From NCBI RefSeq assembly GCF_021012875.1, contig NZ_JAJMZJ010000001.1, forward strand, positions 62,001 to 126,000: a stretch of 64,000 nt of DNA, read 5' to 3'. Origin of the DNA: Peptoniphilus sp. KCTC 25270 (GTDB lineage Bacteria; Bacillota; Clostridia; Tissierellales; Peptoniphilaceae). Under the pieces are notes generated by a model. That model made no database searches. It was not told the DNA's origin and worked only from the letters and a program-made list of their open reading frames with translations. A program made the position numbers and the translations under genes. Within the stretch, counting starts at the first letter, position 1; each line of letters opens with the position of its first letter. Below, piece by piece: positions 42,771 to 51,924 of the stretch.

Positions 42771-43730
42771 ATGAAGAAATTTTTACAAGTAACAGCCATT
42801 GGATTGAGTTTATTTGCTTTGGTAGCCTGTGGACAGCAAACAACAAATAACACAGCCAATGTAGAAACCAACAATGCAGCAACAGAAAGCGTAGCAGAAA
42901 AGGGCGCCTATACGGTAACCGATATTCAAGGAAGAGAAGTTTCCTTTGAAAAAGTACCAGAAAAAGTAGTAGCCATTAACCCATCCAATACAGAAATGTT
43001 AGATGCCATTGGAGCGGCAGATAAAATTGTTGCTAGAGGAAGTTATGTAATGTATCCAGAAAGCGTAGCAACTCTTCCAGAAGTAGAATCTGGATCCAAA
43101 TTAAACGTAGAACAAATTATCGCCTTAGAACCAGACGTTGTATTTATGAGCGTAATGGATCAAAGCGTAGAACAAATAGAAGCCTTGGAAAAAGCAGGGG
43201 TTCCTGTCGTAATGACAGACCATAAAAATACTTTAGAAGAAGTATACCAAGGAATTCAATTGGTAGGACAAGTTATGGACAAAGAAGACGAAGCCAACCA
43301 AGTGGTTGAAAATATGAAAACTTCTTTCGAAGAATTGGCAAAAAATAAAGAAGCCAACGAAGGAAAAACCGTTTACTTTGAAGTTTCTCCCTTGGAATAT
43401 GGATTGTGGACTTCTGGCAAAGGAACTTTTATGCAAGAAGTAGCCGATATTATCGGAATGAAAAATATTTTTGATGATGTAGAAGGTTGGGCAGAAGTGT
43501 CAGAAGAACAAGTATTAGAAAGAAATCCTGACTACATTGTAACCATTACAATGTACTACGGAGAAGGACCTTCTCCAGAAGAAGAGATTCCATCTCGTCC
43601 AGGTTGGGAAAATGTAACGGCAGTAAAAGAAAATCATATTTTGCACATTAAAGATGATTTATTGTCAAAATCTTCTCCTCGCTTAGTAGAAGGAGCAAAA
43701 GCCTTCTCTGATTTTGTAAACGAGAAATAA
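42771..43730 (+). CDS. btuF: Cobalamin ABC importer binding lipoprotein (BtuF-like)
   Basis: A 319-residue lipoprotein (Cys20 in LVAC) with the two-lobe helical-backbone fold of BtuF/FhuD proteins: DIQGREVSFEKVPEKVVAIN, IIALEPDVVFMS and WAEVSEEQVLERNPDYIV. The B12 riboswitch argues for cobalamin or a cobinamide rather than a siderophore. GGAGG lies before the ATG at 42771. It is followed 3 bases later by the permease. Confidence 0.88.
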   Translation: MKKFLQVTAIGLSLFALVACGQQTTNNTANVETNNAATESVAEKGAYTVTDIQGREVSFEKVPEKVVAINPSNTEMLDAIGAADKIVARGSYVMYPESVATLPEVESGSKLNVEQIIALEPDVVFMSVMDQSVEQIEALEKAGVPVVMTDHKNTLEEVYQGIQLVGQVMDKEDEANQVVENMKTSFEELAKNKEANEGKTVYFEVSPLEYGLWTSGKGTFMQEVADIIGMKNIFDDVEGWAEVSEEQVLERNPDYIVTITMYYGEGPSPEEEIPSRPGWENVTAVKENHILHIKDDLLSKSSPRLVEGAKAFSDFVNEK

Positions 43731-43733
43731 TAT

Positions 43734-44750
43734 ATGTTACAGTACAAAGGATGGAGGACGCATGTCCTCTATCTTCTTATAACCCTATTTACAATGGGAG
43801 TTTGCGTTGCCTTAGGAAGCGTCAACATTCCCTTAAAAGAAGTTTTTTCTATTATGAGCCAAGGCATCCAAGGAGGAGAAACTGGTGCAATGGGCTCCAT
43901 CGTTTTATCCGTGCGATTTCCCCGGGTATTAAACGTGGCCTTAGTAGGAGCAGGACTCGCCATTAGTGGAGGAGCCATGCAAGGACTTCTTAGAAATCCA
44001 CTGGCCGACGGTTCCACCCTAGGCGTTTCCGCCGGAGCCGCCCTAGGAGCCATTCTTTCCATCGCCTTTGGAATTTCTATTCCCTTTTTTCCTCTAGGAG
44101 GAACGGTGGTTATGGCCATAGTATTCGCTTTTTTGTCCATCGTATTTATACTATCGTTGGCCCATAAAGTAGACCACTCTCTTTCCACCAACACCATTAT
44201 TTTAATCGGGGTAATCTTTTCCATGTTTGCCTCAAGTATCTCTAGTTTTATCATTGTTTTGGCTTCAAACAAAGTCGAAAGCATAACCTTTTGGCAAATG
44301 GGAAGTTTAGCCGGAAGCACCTATAAAGGCGCCGCTTTTATTGCGATTGTATTGATTCTAAGTTCCCTTCTCATTCTATCCAAAAGTAGAGAACTAGACG
44401 CCTTCGCCATTGGAGAAAGAAACGCCCAACACATAGGGGTAGATGTAAGAAAAACAAAACTCTTAATTATGCTCTCCATCTCTGCCATAATAGGCGTCTG
44501 TGTAGCCTTTAGCGGAATGATTGGATTCGTAGGGCTAATTATCCCTCATATGGTTCGAAAAATTACCGGGCCAAACCACAGAAAACTTCTCTCCCTTTGT
44601 ATTTACGTAGGAGCGAATTTTCTCCTTTTAGCGGATCTCTTAGCCAGAACCATTTTAAGGCCACTAGAATTACCCATTGGAATCGTAACCTCCTTTGTAG
44701 GAACCCTATTGTTTATCTATATCTTCTATAATATGAGAAAGGCGGAATAA
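43734..44750 (+). CDS. btuC: Cobalamin ABC importer permease (BtuC/FecCD type)
   Basis: The 338-residue permease has about ten helices with the FecCD features RFPRVLNVALVGAGLAISGG, LRNPLADGSTLGVSAGAALG and FVGLIIPHMVRKITGPNHR. It should form a dimer with BtuD. It lies between btuF and btuD and overlaps btuD by one base. Confidence 0.9.
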   Translation: MLQYKGWRTHVLYLLITLFTMGVCVALGSVNIPLKEVFSIMSQGIQGGETGAMGSIVLSVRFPRVLNVALVGAGLAISGGAMQGLLRNPLADGSTLGVSAGAALGAILSIAFGISIPFFPLGGTVVMAIVFAFLSIVFILSLAHKVDHSLSTNTIILIGVIFSMFASSISSFIIVLASNKVESITFWQMGSLAGSTYKGAAFIAIVLILSSLLILSKSRELDAFAIGERNAQHIGVDVRKTKLLIMLSISAIIGVCVAFSGMIGFVGLIIPHMVRKITGPNHRKLLSLCIYVGANFLLLADLLARTILRPLELPIGIVTSFVGTLLFIYIFYNMRKAE

Positions 44751-45505
44751 TGTTACAAGTAAAAAATTTAACCGTAGCATTTACGGGACAAACCATCCTC
44801 GACTCCATAAACTTTCATATAGAAGAAGGGGACTGGCTTATGATTATTGGATCTAACGGTGCAGGAAAAACAACCATAACCAACGCAATTTCCCAAAGTC
44901 TGCCCTATACAGGGGAGATTCTTTACAAAGGAACCGACATCAAAGAAATGAGATCCAAAGATCGAGCCGAAAAAATCGGGGTACTTATGCAAAATCATAT
45001 GGTATCCTACGGATTCAAAGTAAAAGAAATTGTAGAAATGGGACGTTACGCCTATTCCAAAGACTTTTTGTCCACCATAAGTGACGAAGACGAAAACATG
45101 GTAGAATATGCCCTAGAAAAAACAGGATTAAAAAAACTAAAAAATCAATCCGTATTAAAACTATCTGGAGGGGAATTGCAAAGAACCTTTTTGGCCCAAC
45201 TCATTGCCCAAAATCCCTCCCTTATGATATTGGACGAACCCACCAATCACCTAGACATTTCCTATCAAGAACAAACCTTTAACCTAATACGAGACTGGTT
45301 AAAAGAAGGAAATCGTGCCGTAATTTCCGTAGTCCACGATTTGCGTCTTGCAAGAATGTACGGAAACAAAGCCCTCTTACTCAAAGAAGGAAAAATTATG
45401 TTTGCAGGAAAAATGGAAGAAGTAATGCAACAAGACGTATTAAAACAAGGATACGGCGTAGATGTCTACGACTGGCAAAAACGACTCAATAAAAATTGGA
45501 ATTAA
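44750..45505 (+). CDS. btuD: Cobalamin ABC importer ATPase (BtuD-like)
   Basis: A 251-residue ATPase: Walker A GSNGAGKTT, signature LSGGELQR, Walker B LMILDEPTNHLD and VVHDLRLA. The start overlaps the btuC stop (TAATG). It is the last gene of the riboswitch-controlled operon and has a terminator. Confidence 0.9.
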   Translation: MLQVKNLTVAFTGQTILDSINFHIEEGDWLMIIGSNGAGKTTITNAISQSLPYTGEILYKGTDIKEMRSKDRAEKIGVLMQNHMVSYGFKVKEIVEMGRYAYSKDFLSTISDEDENMVEYALEKTGLKKLKNQSVLKLSGGELQRTFLAQLIAQNPSLMILDEPTNHLDISYQEQTFNLIRDWLKEGNRAVISVVHDLRLARMYGNKALLLKEGKIMFAGKMEEVMQQDVLKQGYGVDVYDWQKRLNKNWN

Positions 45506-45540
45506 AAAAAGCGTGCCACAAAGGCGCGCTTTATTTTTTC
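45505..45540 (+). terminator. Terminator of the btu operon
   Basis: AAAGCGTGCC and GGCGCGCTTT pair with one G-T, around ACAAA, followed by ATTTTTT. Confidence 0.82.
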
Positions 45541-46463
45541 TTCGCTTTTTCAATTTTCGGAATTTTATCCTCGCCCATTAAAAGAGCCTCAATATTTCTC
45601 TGATCAAAAAGCAAAATCTTCTCATCATTCAACTGTTTCTTTGCATTTTCATCCAATTTCGCACTATCTACAATCAATATTTTTCGGTCGTCGGTATCCC
45701 CAGGGAAATGTCCCAAAATATCCTTCACTTCCATAGGAGAAATAATTCCCTCGATTTCAAATTTCTTAATTTCCACCGCATAGGTTCGACGTTCCTTTTT
45801 CATACGAAAGTCAAAAGGCAAAGACGGATTGTCCCGGTCATTATCGATAATCTCATAACCATTCCGTTCAAAAGCAAGCTCCGCCAATTTCTCATGGGTA
45901 AGCTCCGATTCCAAAAGAGAAAGAGCCTTCAAAAGATGAGTCGGGTAGAGCTTCATAATCCCGCTACAAATATAAGTCCCATTCTCCCTATTGTAATTTC
46001 GCATATCAAAAGCAACCAACATATCATCCACCACATTAAAAAGTCCGTGGGCAATTGCATTTCGCAAATGACGCAAAAGAGAAGAAGTCTTGGTTTCTCC
46101 ATCGGCCTGTGTTAAAATAATTTTCTGGCATCTTGTACAGATCGCCTCACGATAATATTCCACAATATCATCATCAATAAACTTCAAAAAAATCGCATCT
46201 TTTTCCGTAAGCTCCATCTCTTCTAAAATTAAAGAAAAAGTAAACTCATCATAAAGAGCCTTTTCAATTAACTCATTTTTAGAAGACTGTAGAGAATTAA
46301 TATTGGGAACGTACCACAACAAATATTCCAAAGCCGTTTCCATGGCTTCATTAAGATTCAAAGGTCTAGGTCTGTGGAAAAGAGAATATTCTTTTCTCGA
46401 ACCATGGGGGCAGTCGTATTCAAAACCCTGACGGTAAAAACTAGGTAGTTGATCTTTTTTCAT
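45531..46463 (-). CDS. Possible two-nuclease protein: HEPN-like plus PD-(D/E)xK-like domain
   Basis: The 310-residue protein has two parts. The N-terminal helical part contains LRHLRNAIAHG (Arg134-Asn...His139), the R-x4-6-H motif of HEPN ribonuclease domains, preceded by a CTRCQ pair. The C-terminal part (residues about 190-300) has helix LAELAFERNGYEI, then Asp218 (FDF) and Glu231-Ile-Lys233 (VEIKK), the D-ExK core of Mrr-like restriction endonuclease folds. It stands alone between the btu operon and rplM with AGGAGG before its ATG. A defence or RNA-cleaving role is plausible but is inferred from the motifs. Confidence 0.6.
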   Translation of the reverse strand: MKKDQLPSFYRQGFEYDCPHGSRKEYSLFHRPRPLNLNEAMETALEYLLWYVPNINSLQSSKNELIEKALYDEFTFSLILEEMELTEKDAIFLKFIDDDIVEYYREAICTRCQKIILTQADGETKTSSLLRHLRNAIAHGLFNVVDDMLVAFDMRNYNRENGTYICSGIMKLYPTHLLKALSLLESELTHEKLAELAFERNGYEIIDNDRDNPSLPFDFRMKKERRTYAVEIKKFEIEGIISPMEVKDILGHFPGDTDDRKILIVDSAKLDENAKKQLNDEKILLFDQRNIEALLMGEDKIPKIEKAKKK

Positions 46464-46556
46464 ATGTACCTCCTAATTTAATTATACATAAGTTTTACAA
46501 GATGGAAAAGAAAAGGAAAAAAACAAGGAAATTCTTGAAAAAACCACAACAATTGG

Positions 46557-46585
46557 TTGACAAACCTTGAAAAAATCGGTAAAAT
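46557..46585 (+). promoter_or_regulatory. Promoter of rplM-rpsI
   Basis: TTGACA at 46557-46562 and TAAAAT at 46580-46585 have a 17-base spacer. About 65 bases of leader follow before rplM; an L13 leader structure is possible but was not proven. Confidence 0.85.
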
Positions 46586-46657
46586 ATCTACTAGTGTTTT
46601 GAAAAGCCCCGGAAACTTTAGAAATACAACCTGATTGAAACCTGAGGAGGATACCCA

Positions 46658-47086
46658 ATGAAGACAACTATGGCAAAAGCCAGTGAAATCAATAGAAAAT
46701 GGTATGTCATCGACGCAGAAGACAAAGTTCTAGGTCGTTTGGCAGCTGAAGTGGCTACAATTTTAAGAGGTAAAAACAAACCAATTTTTACTCCACACGT
46801 AGACACAGGAGATTTTGTAGTAATTATTAACGCAGAAAAAGTAAAAATGACTGGAAACAAATGGGAAGACAAAATCCATGCTTACCATACTGGATATCCA
46901 GGAGGACGTCGTGAAGTAAAATATAAAGATCTTCGCGCAAAACACCCAGAAAGAGTTATTGAGTATGCCGTAAAAGGTATGCTTCCAAAAAACCGTCTAG
47001 GTCGTCAAATGTATAGAAAACTTAAAGTTTATGCTGGCAGTGAACATCCACATGCAGCACAACAACCTGAAGTTTACGAATTTTAA
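46658..47086 (+). CDS. rplM: Ribosomal protein uL13
   Basis: A 142-residue 50S protein. [28 protein letters not shown] and [13 protein letters not shown] are the family motifs. GAGGAGG lies before the ATG. It is followed 17 bases later by rpsI, the standard uL13-uS9 pair. Confidence 0.98.
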   Translation: MKTTMAKASEINRKWYVIDAEDKVLGRLAAEVATILRGKNKPIFTPHVDTGDFVVIINAEKVKMTGNKWEDKIHAYHTGYPGGRREVKYKDLRAKHPERVIEYAVKGMLPKNRLGRQMYRKLKVYAGSEHPHAAQQPEVYEF

Positions 47087-47103
47087 GAAGGAAGGGTGAA
47101 AGA

Positions 47104-47496
47104 ATGGCAACGGAACAATTCAGAGGCACAGGAAGAAGAAAAACATCTGTAGCGCAAGTACGTCTTGTATCAGGATCCGGCAAGTTCACCATCAATGGTC
47201 GCGACATCGAAGAATTTTTCGGTTTCGAAACTCTTCGTACAGTGGCTAAGGCTCCTCTTGTATTAACGGAAACTGAAGGTCAATACGACGTTTTAGTAAC
47301 AGTTAAAGGTGGAGGATACACTGGACAAGCTGGTGCAATCCGTCACGGTATTTCCCGTGCACTAATCGAAGCAGACGCAGAATTACGTCCAACTTTGAAA
47401 CGTGCAGGATTCTTAACACGTGATCCACGTATGAAAGAAAGAAAGAAATACGGTTTGAAAAAAGCGAGAAAAGCTCCACAATTCTCAAAACGTTAA
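47104..47496 (+). CDS. rpsI: Ribosomal protein uS9
   Basis: A 130-residue 30S protein starting [14 protein letters not shown] and ending in the basic tail [12 protein letters not shown], which reaches the decoding centre. [21 protein letters not shown] is the conserved middle. It forms an operon with rplM and has a terminator. Confidence 0.98.
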   Translation: MATEQFRGTGRRKTSVAQVRLVSGSGKFTINGRDIEEFFGFETLRTVAKAPLVLTETEGQYDVLVTVKGGGYTGQAGAIRHGISRALIEADAELRPTLKRAGFLTRDPRMKERKKYGLKKARKAPQFSKR

Positions 47497-47511
47497 GATT
47501 TTACAAAGAAA

Positions 47512-47546
47512 CAAAACCCTATTCCATTATGGAATGGGGTTTTTCT
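47512..47546 (+). terminator. Terminator of rplM-rpsI
   Basis: AAAACCCTATTCC and GGAATGGGGTTTT pair with one G-T and are followed by T. Confidence 0.88.
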
Positions 47547-47764
47547 TTGCTTGTAGAGGTTTGGGAATTCTTGCGAGAAAAAGAAATTGTGTAAAAGAAT
47601 AGGGGAGAATAAGGGGCGCAGCTGTATTTTCGGCTTTATGGGAGAGCCATATAATGATATAATTCTAGAGATGGCTATTAAATAAAAATAGCAAAAAGAT
47701 TGTGTTATCGATTTCCTAAGGAATTCGCAGAATTTAGAAAAAACAGAGGGGTAAGGAGAAATCT

Positions 47765-48445
47765 ATGATTACATCAGAAGAAATCAAAGTGCGCTTATGG
47801 AATGGAGCCAATGAACTAAGAGGGTCCATGGACGCCAGCCGATACAAAGACTACATGTTAGGCCTTATGTTCTATAAATTTTTAAGTGACCAAACGCTAA
47901 AAACATTCGCAACCACCGCCGGCTTATCCAGTGGAGACGATTGGTACGAAGAATATAAAGAAGCACACGAAGAATATGGTGCCGAATTGGAAAAAATGAT
48001 CCAAGACGTTTTGGGCTATTTTGTGCGCCCAGAACACCTTTACCAAACATGGATAAAAGATATGAACTCCGGTCATTTTGAAGTACAAAAAGTAACCGAT
48101 AGTCTAAGCCAATTTGAACGCAGTATCTCCGTAACCAACGGATCCGATGACTTTCAAGGACTCTTTGCCAATTCCACTTTGGATTTATCCGACACAGCCT
48201 TAGGAAGCAACCTAAACGAACGGAGCAAAAATATTCAAGCACTCATTCGTCTATTTGAAGACTTAGACATGGTCGCTCTTCAACAAGGAGACGTATTAGG
48301 AGACGCCTATGAATATCTTATTGGAAAATTTGCCATGGAATCTGGGAAGAAGGCAGGAGAATTCTACACTCCTCACCAAGTCAGCGAAGTCATGGCCCAA
48401 ATTGTTGCCACAAAGGGAGAAATTGCATCCATTTACGACCCAACC
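47765..48445 (+). pseudogene. hsdM: hsdM, N-terminal part (type I restriction-modification methyltransferase)
   Basis: The 227 residues up to 48445 are the N-terminal half of a type I DNA adenine methyltransferase. It has the HsdM_N helical domain (LRGSMDASRYKDYMLGLMFYKFL), the LGDAYEYLIGKFA segment and GEFYTPHQVSEVMAQIV. The SAM-binding motif begins YDPT and is cut exactly there by the inserted element; the frame runs on for 23 unrelated codons to a stop at 48517. The rest of hsdM resumes at 49984 with CGSGSLLL. AAGGAG precedes the ATG. Confidence 0.93.
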
Positions 48446-48451
48446 GTTGGG

Positions 48452-48491
48452 TCTCGTGTCATAATTATGACAACGGCAGATAGTAACGATG
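48452..48491 (+). repeat. Palindromic cassette head, copy 1
   Basis: This 40-nt stretch contains the perfect 16-bp palindrome TGTCATAATTATGACA (48457-48472) and ACGGCAGATAGTAACGATG. It matches 39 of 40 bases at 49181-49220. A small GC hairpin (GGGGTTTGGCCC) follows. The GNAT gene begins 55 bases later. Confidence 0.92.
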
Positions 48492-48546
48492 AATACAGGG
48501 GTTTGGCCCGCTACTAAAAATATAAAATAATGGATTGGAGATAAAA

Positions 48547-49053
48547 ATGGATTTTGAGATTAGAGAAGCACTTCCAAGTGATGCAGAACAAATTCTTTTA
48601 AATGCAAAAAAATGTGGAGGTGAAACAGATAATTTGAGCTATGGGAAAGAAGGTTTTAGTTATACTTTAGAACAGGAAGAAGAATTTTTAAAGAACTTGT
48701 TAAAAAGTCAAAACCAAATATTATTTGTAGCAGAAGTTGATAGTAAGATTGTTGGGACAGCAAGTTACACGACTTCTAATATAAAAAGATTATCTCATCG
48801 TGGTAGCATAGGTTTATGTGTTCAGAAAAAATTTTGGAATCAAGGAATTGCTACTTCTTTTATGGAACACCTAATAAAATTTGGAAAAGAAGAAGCTGAA
48901 GCTAAAATAATTTCTTTAGGTGTTAGAAGTGATAACCAAGTGGCTATTCATTTGTATAAAAAATTTGGATTTGAAAAAATTGGAACTTTTGAAGGTTATT
49001 ATGAAATAGATAATGAACTTATTGATGTCGATTATATGAATTTGAAACTTTAA
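48547..49053 (+). CDS. GNAT-family N-acetyltransferase, cassette module 1
   Basis: A 168-residue GNAT protein: FEIREALPSDAEQIL start, ILFVAEVDSKIVGTASY (beta-4 region), the acetyl-CoA loop VQKKFWNQGIATSFMEHLI and SDNQVAIHLYKKFGFEKIG at the end. GGAG lies six bases before the ATG. It is AT-rich compared with hsdM around it, consistent with acquisition. The acceptor (protein, antibiotic or metabolite) is unknown. Confidence 0.9.
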   Translation: MDFEIREALPSDAEQILLNAKKCGGETDNLSYGKEGFSYTLEQEEEFLKNLLKSQNQILFVAEVDSKIVGTASYTTSNIKRLSHRGSIGLCVQKKFWNQGIATSFMEHLIKFGKEEAEAKIISLGVRSDNQVAIHLYKKFGFEKIGTFEGYYEIDNELIDVDYMNLKL

Positions 49054-49180
49054 AAAAGAATGTTCATTTATAGACATCTATATGAAATTTAGTTAATTTT
49101 GTAATAGTTTACAATCCACCTGAAAGAATGAAAGATTTGTAGCTATGAACAATGATATTGCCATATGATTTTACACCCGT

Positions 49181-49220
49181 TCTCGTGTCATAATTATGAC
49201 AACGGCAAATAGTAACGATG
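49181..49220 (+). repeat. Palindromic cassette head, copy 2
   Basis: The same 40 nt as at 48452-48491 with one base changed. Here flanking CCCGTTC (49176-49182) and GAACGGG (49222-49228) extend the structure to a longer stem, and GGGCTTTCGAGCC follows. It heads the second module. Confidence 0.92.
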
Positions 49221-49333
49221 GGAACGGGCTTTCGAGCCTTATACTAGAGAGACAAAATACAAATTGGTGTGCTATTTAGAGTATTATGGGTACATTTTAG
49301 AGAAAAGTGATTATTATCAGGAAGGTAAAAAAA

Positions 49334-49915
49334 ATGGAACATAAAGGGACAGTTGTGATTGAAACTAAACGTCTATTACTTAGGAGATTTAATATGGACG
49401 ACATAGAGTTTGCATTTAAGAACTGGACAAGTGATGAAAAAGTAACTGAGTTTTTAAGGTGGCCAACTCATAAAGATATAACAATCACCCAAAGAGTATT
49501 AGAAGATTGGATAGATAATTATAAAAACGAAAATTATTATCAATGGGCTATAGAATTGAAAGAAATATCTGAACCTATAGGTTCTATTTCTGTTGTTGAT
49601 ATGGATGATAAAACAGATAAGGTTCATATCGGTTATGCAATCGGTAGTAATTGGTGGAATCAAGGAATTACAAGCGAAGCATTTAAAGGAATTATTCCTT
49701 TCTTGTTTGAGGAAATCAAGGTTCAAAGAATTGAGTCACAGCATGATCCTAACAATCCAAATTCAGGAAAAGTAATGCTGAAAAATGGATTAACTTTTGA
49801 AGGGATTTTAAGACAAGCCGATTGGAGTAATAAAGGGATAGTTGATGCTTCTATGTACAGTTTATTAGCTGAAGAATACTTTAATAAAAACAAAGTTAAC
49901 AACTATCCAGATTAA
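49334..49915 (+). CDS. GNAT-family N-acetyltransferase (RimJ/RimL type), cassette module 2
   Basis: A 193-residue GNAT protein of the RimJ/RimL group: VIETKRLLLRRFNMDDIEFAF, then YYQWAIELKEISEPIGSISV, the acetyl-CoA loop GSNWWNQGITSEAFKGII and RIESQHDPNNPNSGKVMLKN. AGGAAGG lies before the ATG at 49334. It is only distantly related to the GNAT of module 1, so the modules share ends but not the gene. Substrate unknown. Confidence 0.9.
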   Translation: MEHKGTVVIETKRLLLRRFNMDDIEFAFKNWTSDEKVTEFLRWPTHKDITITQRVLEDWIDNYKNENYYQWAIELKEISEPIGSISVVDMDDKTDKVHIGYAIGSNWWNQGITSEAFKGIIPFLFEEIKVQRIESQHDPNNPNSGKVMLKNGLTFEGILRQADWSNKGIVDASMYSLLAEEYFNKNKVNNYPD

Positions 49916-49983
49916 ATCAGTAAACCATCAGAAAGCTATTAAAAATATAGTTGAAAGCATTGATATAACTATAAGATTTTTCT

Positions 49984-51867
49984 TGTGGATCCGGCTCCCT
50001 TCTTTTAACCGTAAAGAAACATTTAAGCGAAGACGAACAAAAAAATTTGAATTATTACGGCCAAGAAAAGAATACAGCAACCTATAACTTAACTCGAATG
50101 AACCTCCTACTTCATGGCGTTCGACCAGAGAAAATGAGCATAAAAAACGGCGACACCCTTGCCCAAGACTGGCCCGAAGATCCAGAACGACCCAACGAAG
50201 GAGTACAATTTGACGCTGTAGTAATGAATCCGCCCTATTCCATAAAAAATTGGAATCGTGCCGGATTAAAAGCAAGCGACCCACGATTTGAAATCGCCGG
50301 GATTTTGCCCCCCGACTCAAAAGGAGACTTTGCCTTCTTGCTCCATGGCCTATATCACCTATCAACAGAAGGAACCATGGCCATCGTCTTGCCTCACGGA
50401 GTTTTGTTCCGTGGCGCTGCAGAAGGAGAAATTCGGAAACGCTTAATCGAAAAAAATCAAATCGACGCCGTAATCGGATTGCCAAGCAATTTATTTACCA
50501 ACACAGGAATTCCCGTATGTATTATTATTTTGAAAAAGAACCGAGGCTTACAAAAACCCGTTCTATTTATTGACGCTTCCAAAAACTTTATTAAAGTCGG
50601 TAAACAAAACGCCCTTCAAGAAAAAGATATAGCCAAAATCGTAGACATTTACCAAAATCAAATCGAAGAGAAAGGCTATAGCCACTTAGCCACTCGCCAA
50701 GAATTGATTCAAAACGACTACAATATGAACATTCCTCGCTATATAGAATCCATAGACGAAGAAATTCCCCATGACGTAGACGGCCATTTATACGGTGGGA
50801 TTCCAGAAAAAAATATCCAAGACCTAAAAGTCTTAAACCTAGCTGTAAAAGAAGTATTAGAAGAAGCTCTAATCCAAAAACGCCCCGGTTATTTAGAATT
50901 GACTCTAACCACAGAAGAATTTTCAGAAAAAGTTCTATCGAACCCCGCCGTTCAAGAAAAATCTGCAAAAGTAAAAAAAGTAGTCGAAGAATACATTCAA
51001 AACTATTGGAACAAGTTGCATCAATTAACCCCTGAAACCAATACAAGAATACTAAAAGCAGCCATGTTAGAAGAAATAAAAAAACAACTGGAATCCTTTG
51101 AACACATTGACATCTATGAAGGGTACCAAATTATCGCAGAAATTTGGACAAAAACACTAACCCACGACGCAGAATTAATTGAACAACTAGGATTCTATAA
51201 AGCCGGACGGACTCGTGAACCCAACATGGTAACCAAAGGGAAAAACAAAGAAAAAATCCAAGACGGCTGGAACGGCGCAATCATTCCTAACAATCTAATA
51301 GCAGAAGAATGTTACAAAGAAGAACAATTAGAAATCGATGGGCTCAGATCTCGTATTTCAGAAATCGAAAGCCAATTAAGCGAATTAGTAGAAAACGCAA
51401 AAGTAGAAGACAGCGAAGAAAACAACGCATTATTTGACGTTCTAAAGAAAAACGAAGACGGAGACCCACAAGATAGCTTTGATGGAAAGCTAGTAAAAGC
51501 AGGACTAAAAGAAGCAGAAAAAAATTCAGAAGAATACCATTATCTAAAACAAGTGGATGATTTAACCAAAGAAAAAAGTTCTATTAATAAATCCATCAAA
51601 GAAAAAGAACAAGAACTCAAAGAAAAGGTATCCAATCGAATCGAAAACTTAACCGATGAAGAAGTGGATAGGCTATTGTACAAAAAATGGTTTGGCTCCG
51701 TTGTAGAAAAAGCCTTGTCCCTTGTAGAGATGCCATTGAAAAAAGAAATTTCAATCATTGAGGAATTAAACAAGCGCTATTCCCATACATTGGACGACAT
51801 CGACGAAGAAATTGCCAGCCTAGAAAAAGAGTTAGAAGCTCTTATGAACGAATTGGTGGTGCTCTAA
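49984..51867 (+). pseudogene. hsdM: hsdM, C-terminal part
   Basis: The frame resumes with CGSGSLLLTVKKHLSEDEQKN and has the adenine-methyltransferase motif NPPYSIKNW (Asn at joined residue 309), then LPHGVLFRGAAEGEIRKRLI and GLPSNLFTNTGIPVCIIILKK. The last 250 residues are helical, with coiled-coil-like segments. Joined with the first part the protein has 854 residues. The fragment has no proper start of its own; a TTG at 50047 is the first weak option. It overlaps hsdS by one base. Confidence 0.9.
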
Positions 51868-51924
51868 TGATAGAAGAAAAAAAGAACATTCCCAAAAGAC
51901 GGTTTAAGGAATTTGAAAAAGCGG

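Larger units (their letters stand above)
48446..49983 (+). mobile_element. Two-module GNAT cassette inserted in hsdM
   Basis: Removing these 1538 bases joins YDPT to CGSGSLLL and restores the hsdM frame without any duplicated or missing codon (the boundary is uncertain by about one base, since ACC/TGT and AC/TTGT both fit). The insert holds two tandem modules, 48446-49175 and 49176-49983. Each has a 40-nt palindromic head, a GNAT acetyltransferase gene and a 23-nt tail (TGATAT..C.ATA.GATTTT.C.) matching at 17 of 23 positions; the second tail ends exactly at the hsdM junction. No transposase, integrase or target duplication is present. It resembles a gene-cassette array, but no known class of element was recognised. 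Confidence 0.8.

Noticed and set aside
43769-44320. 183-residue open frame antisense to btuC
   Set aside because: It is a shadow of the permease gene; no start signal and no recognisable domain.
48446-49983. Group II intron or integron as explanation of the hsdM insert
   Set aside because: No GTGYG start, domain V or reverse transcriptase, and no attC cores or integron integrase were found.
49928-50485. 185-residue open frame antisense to hsdM
   Set aside because: It crosses the insertion junction on the opposite strand, is Arg/Leu-rich and has no ribosome site.
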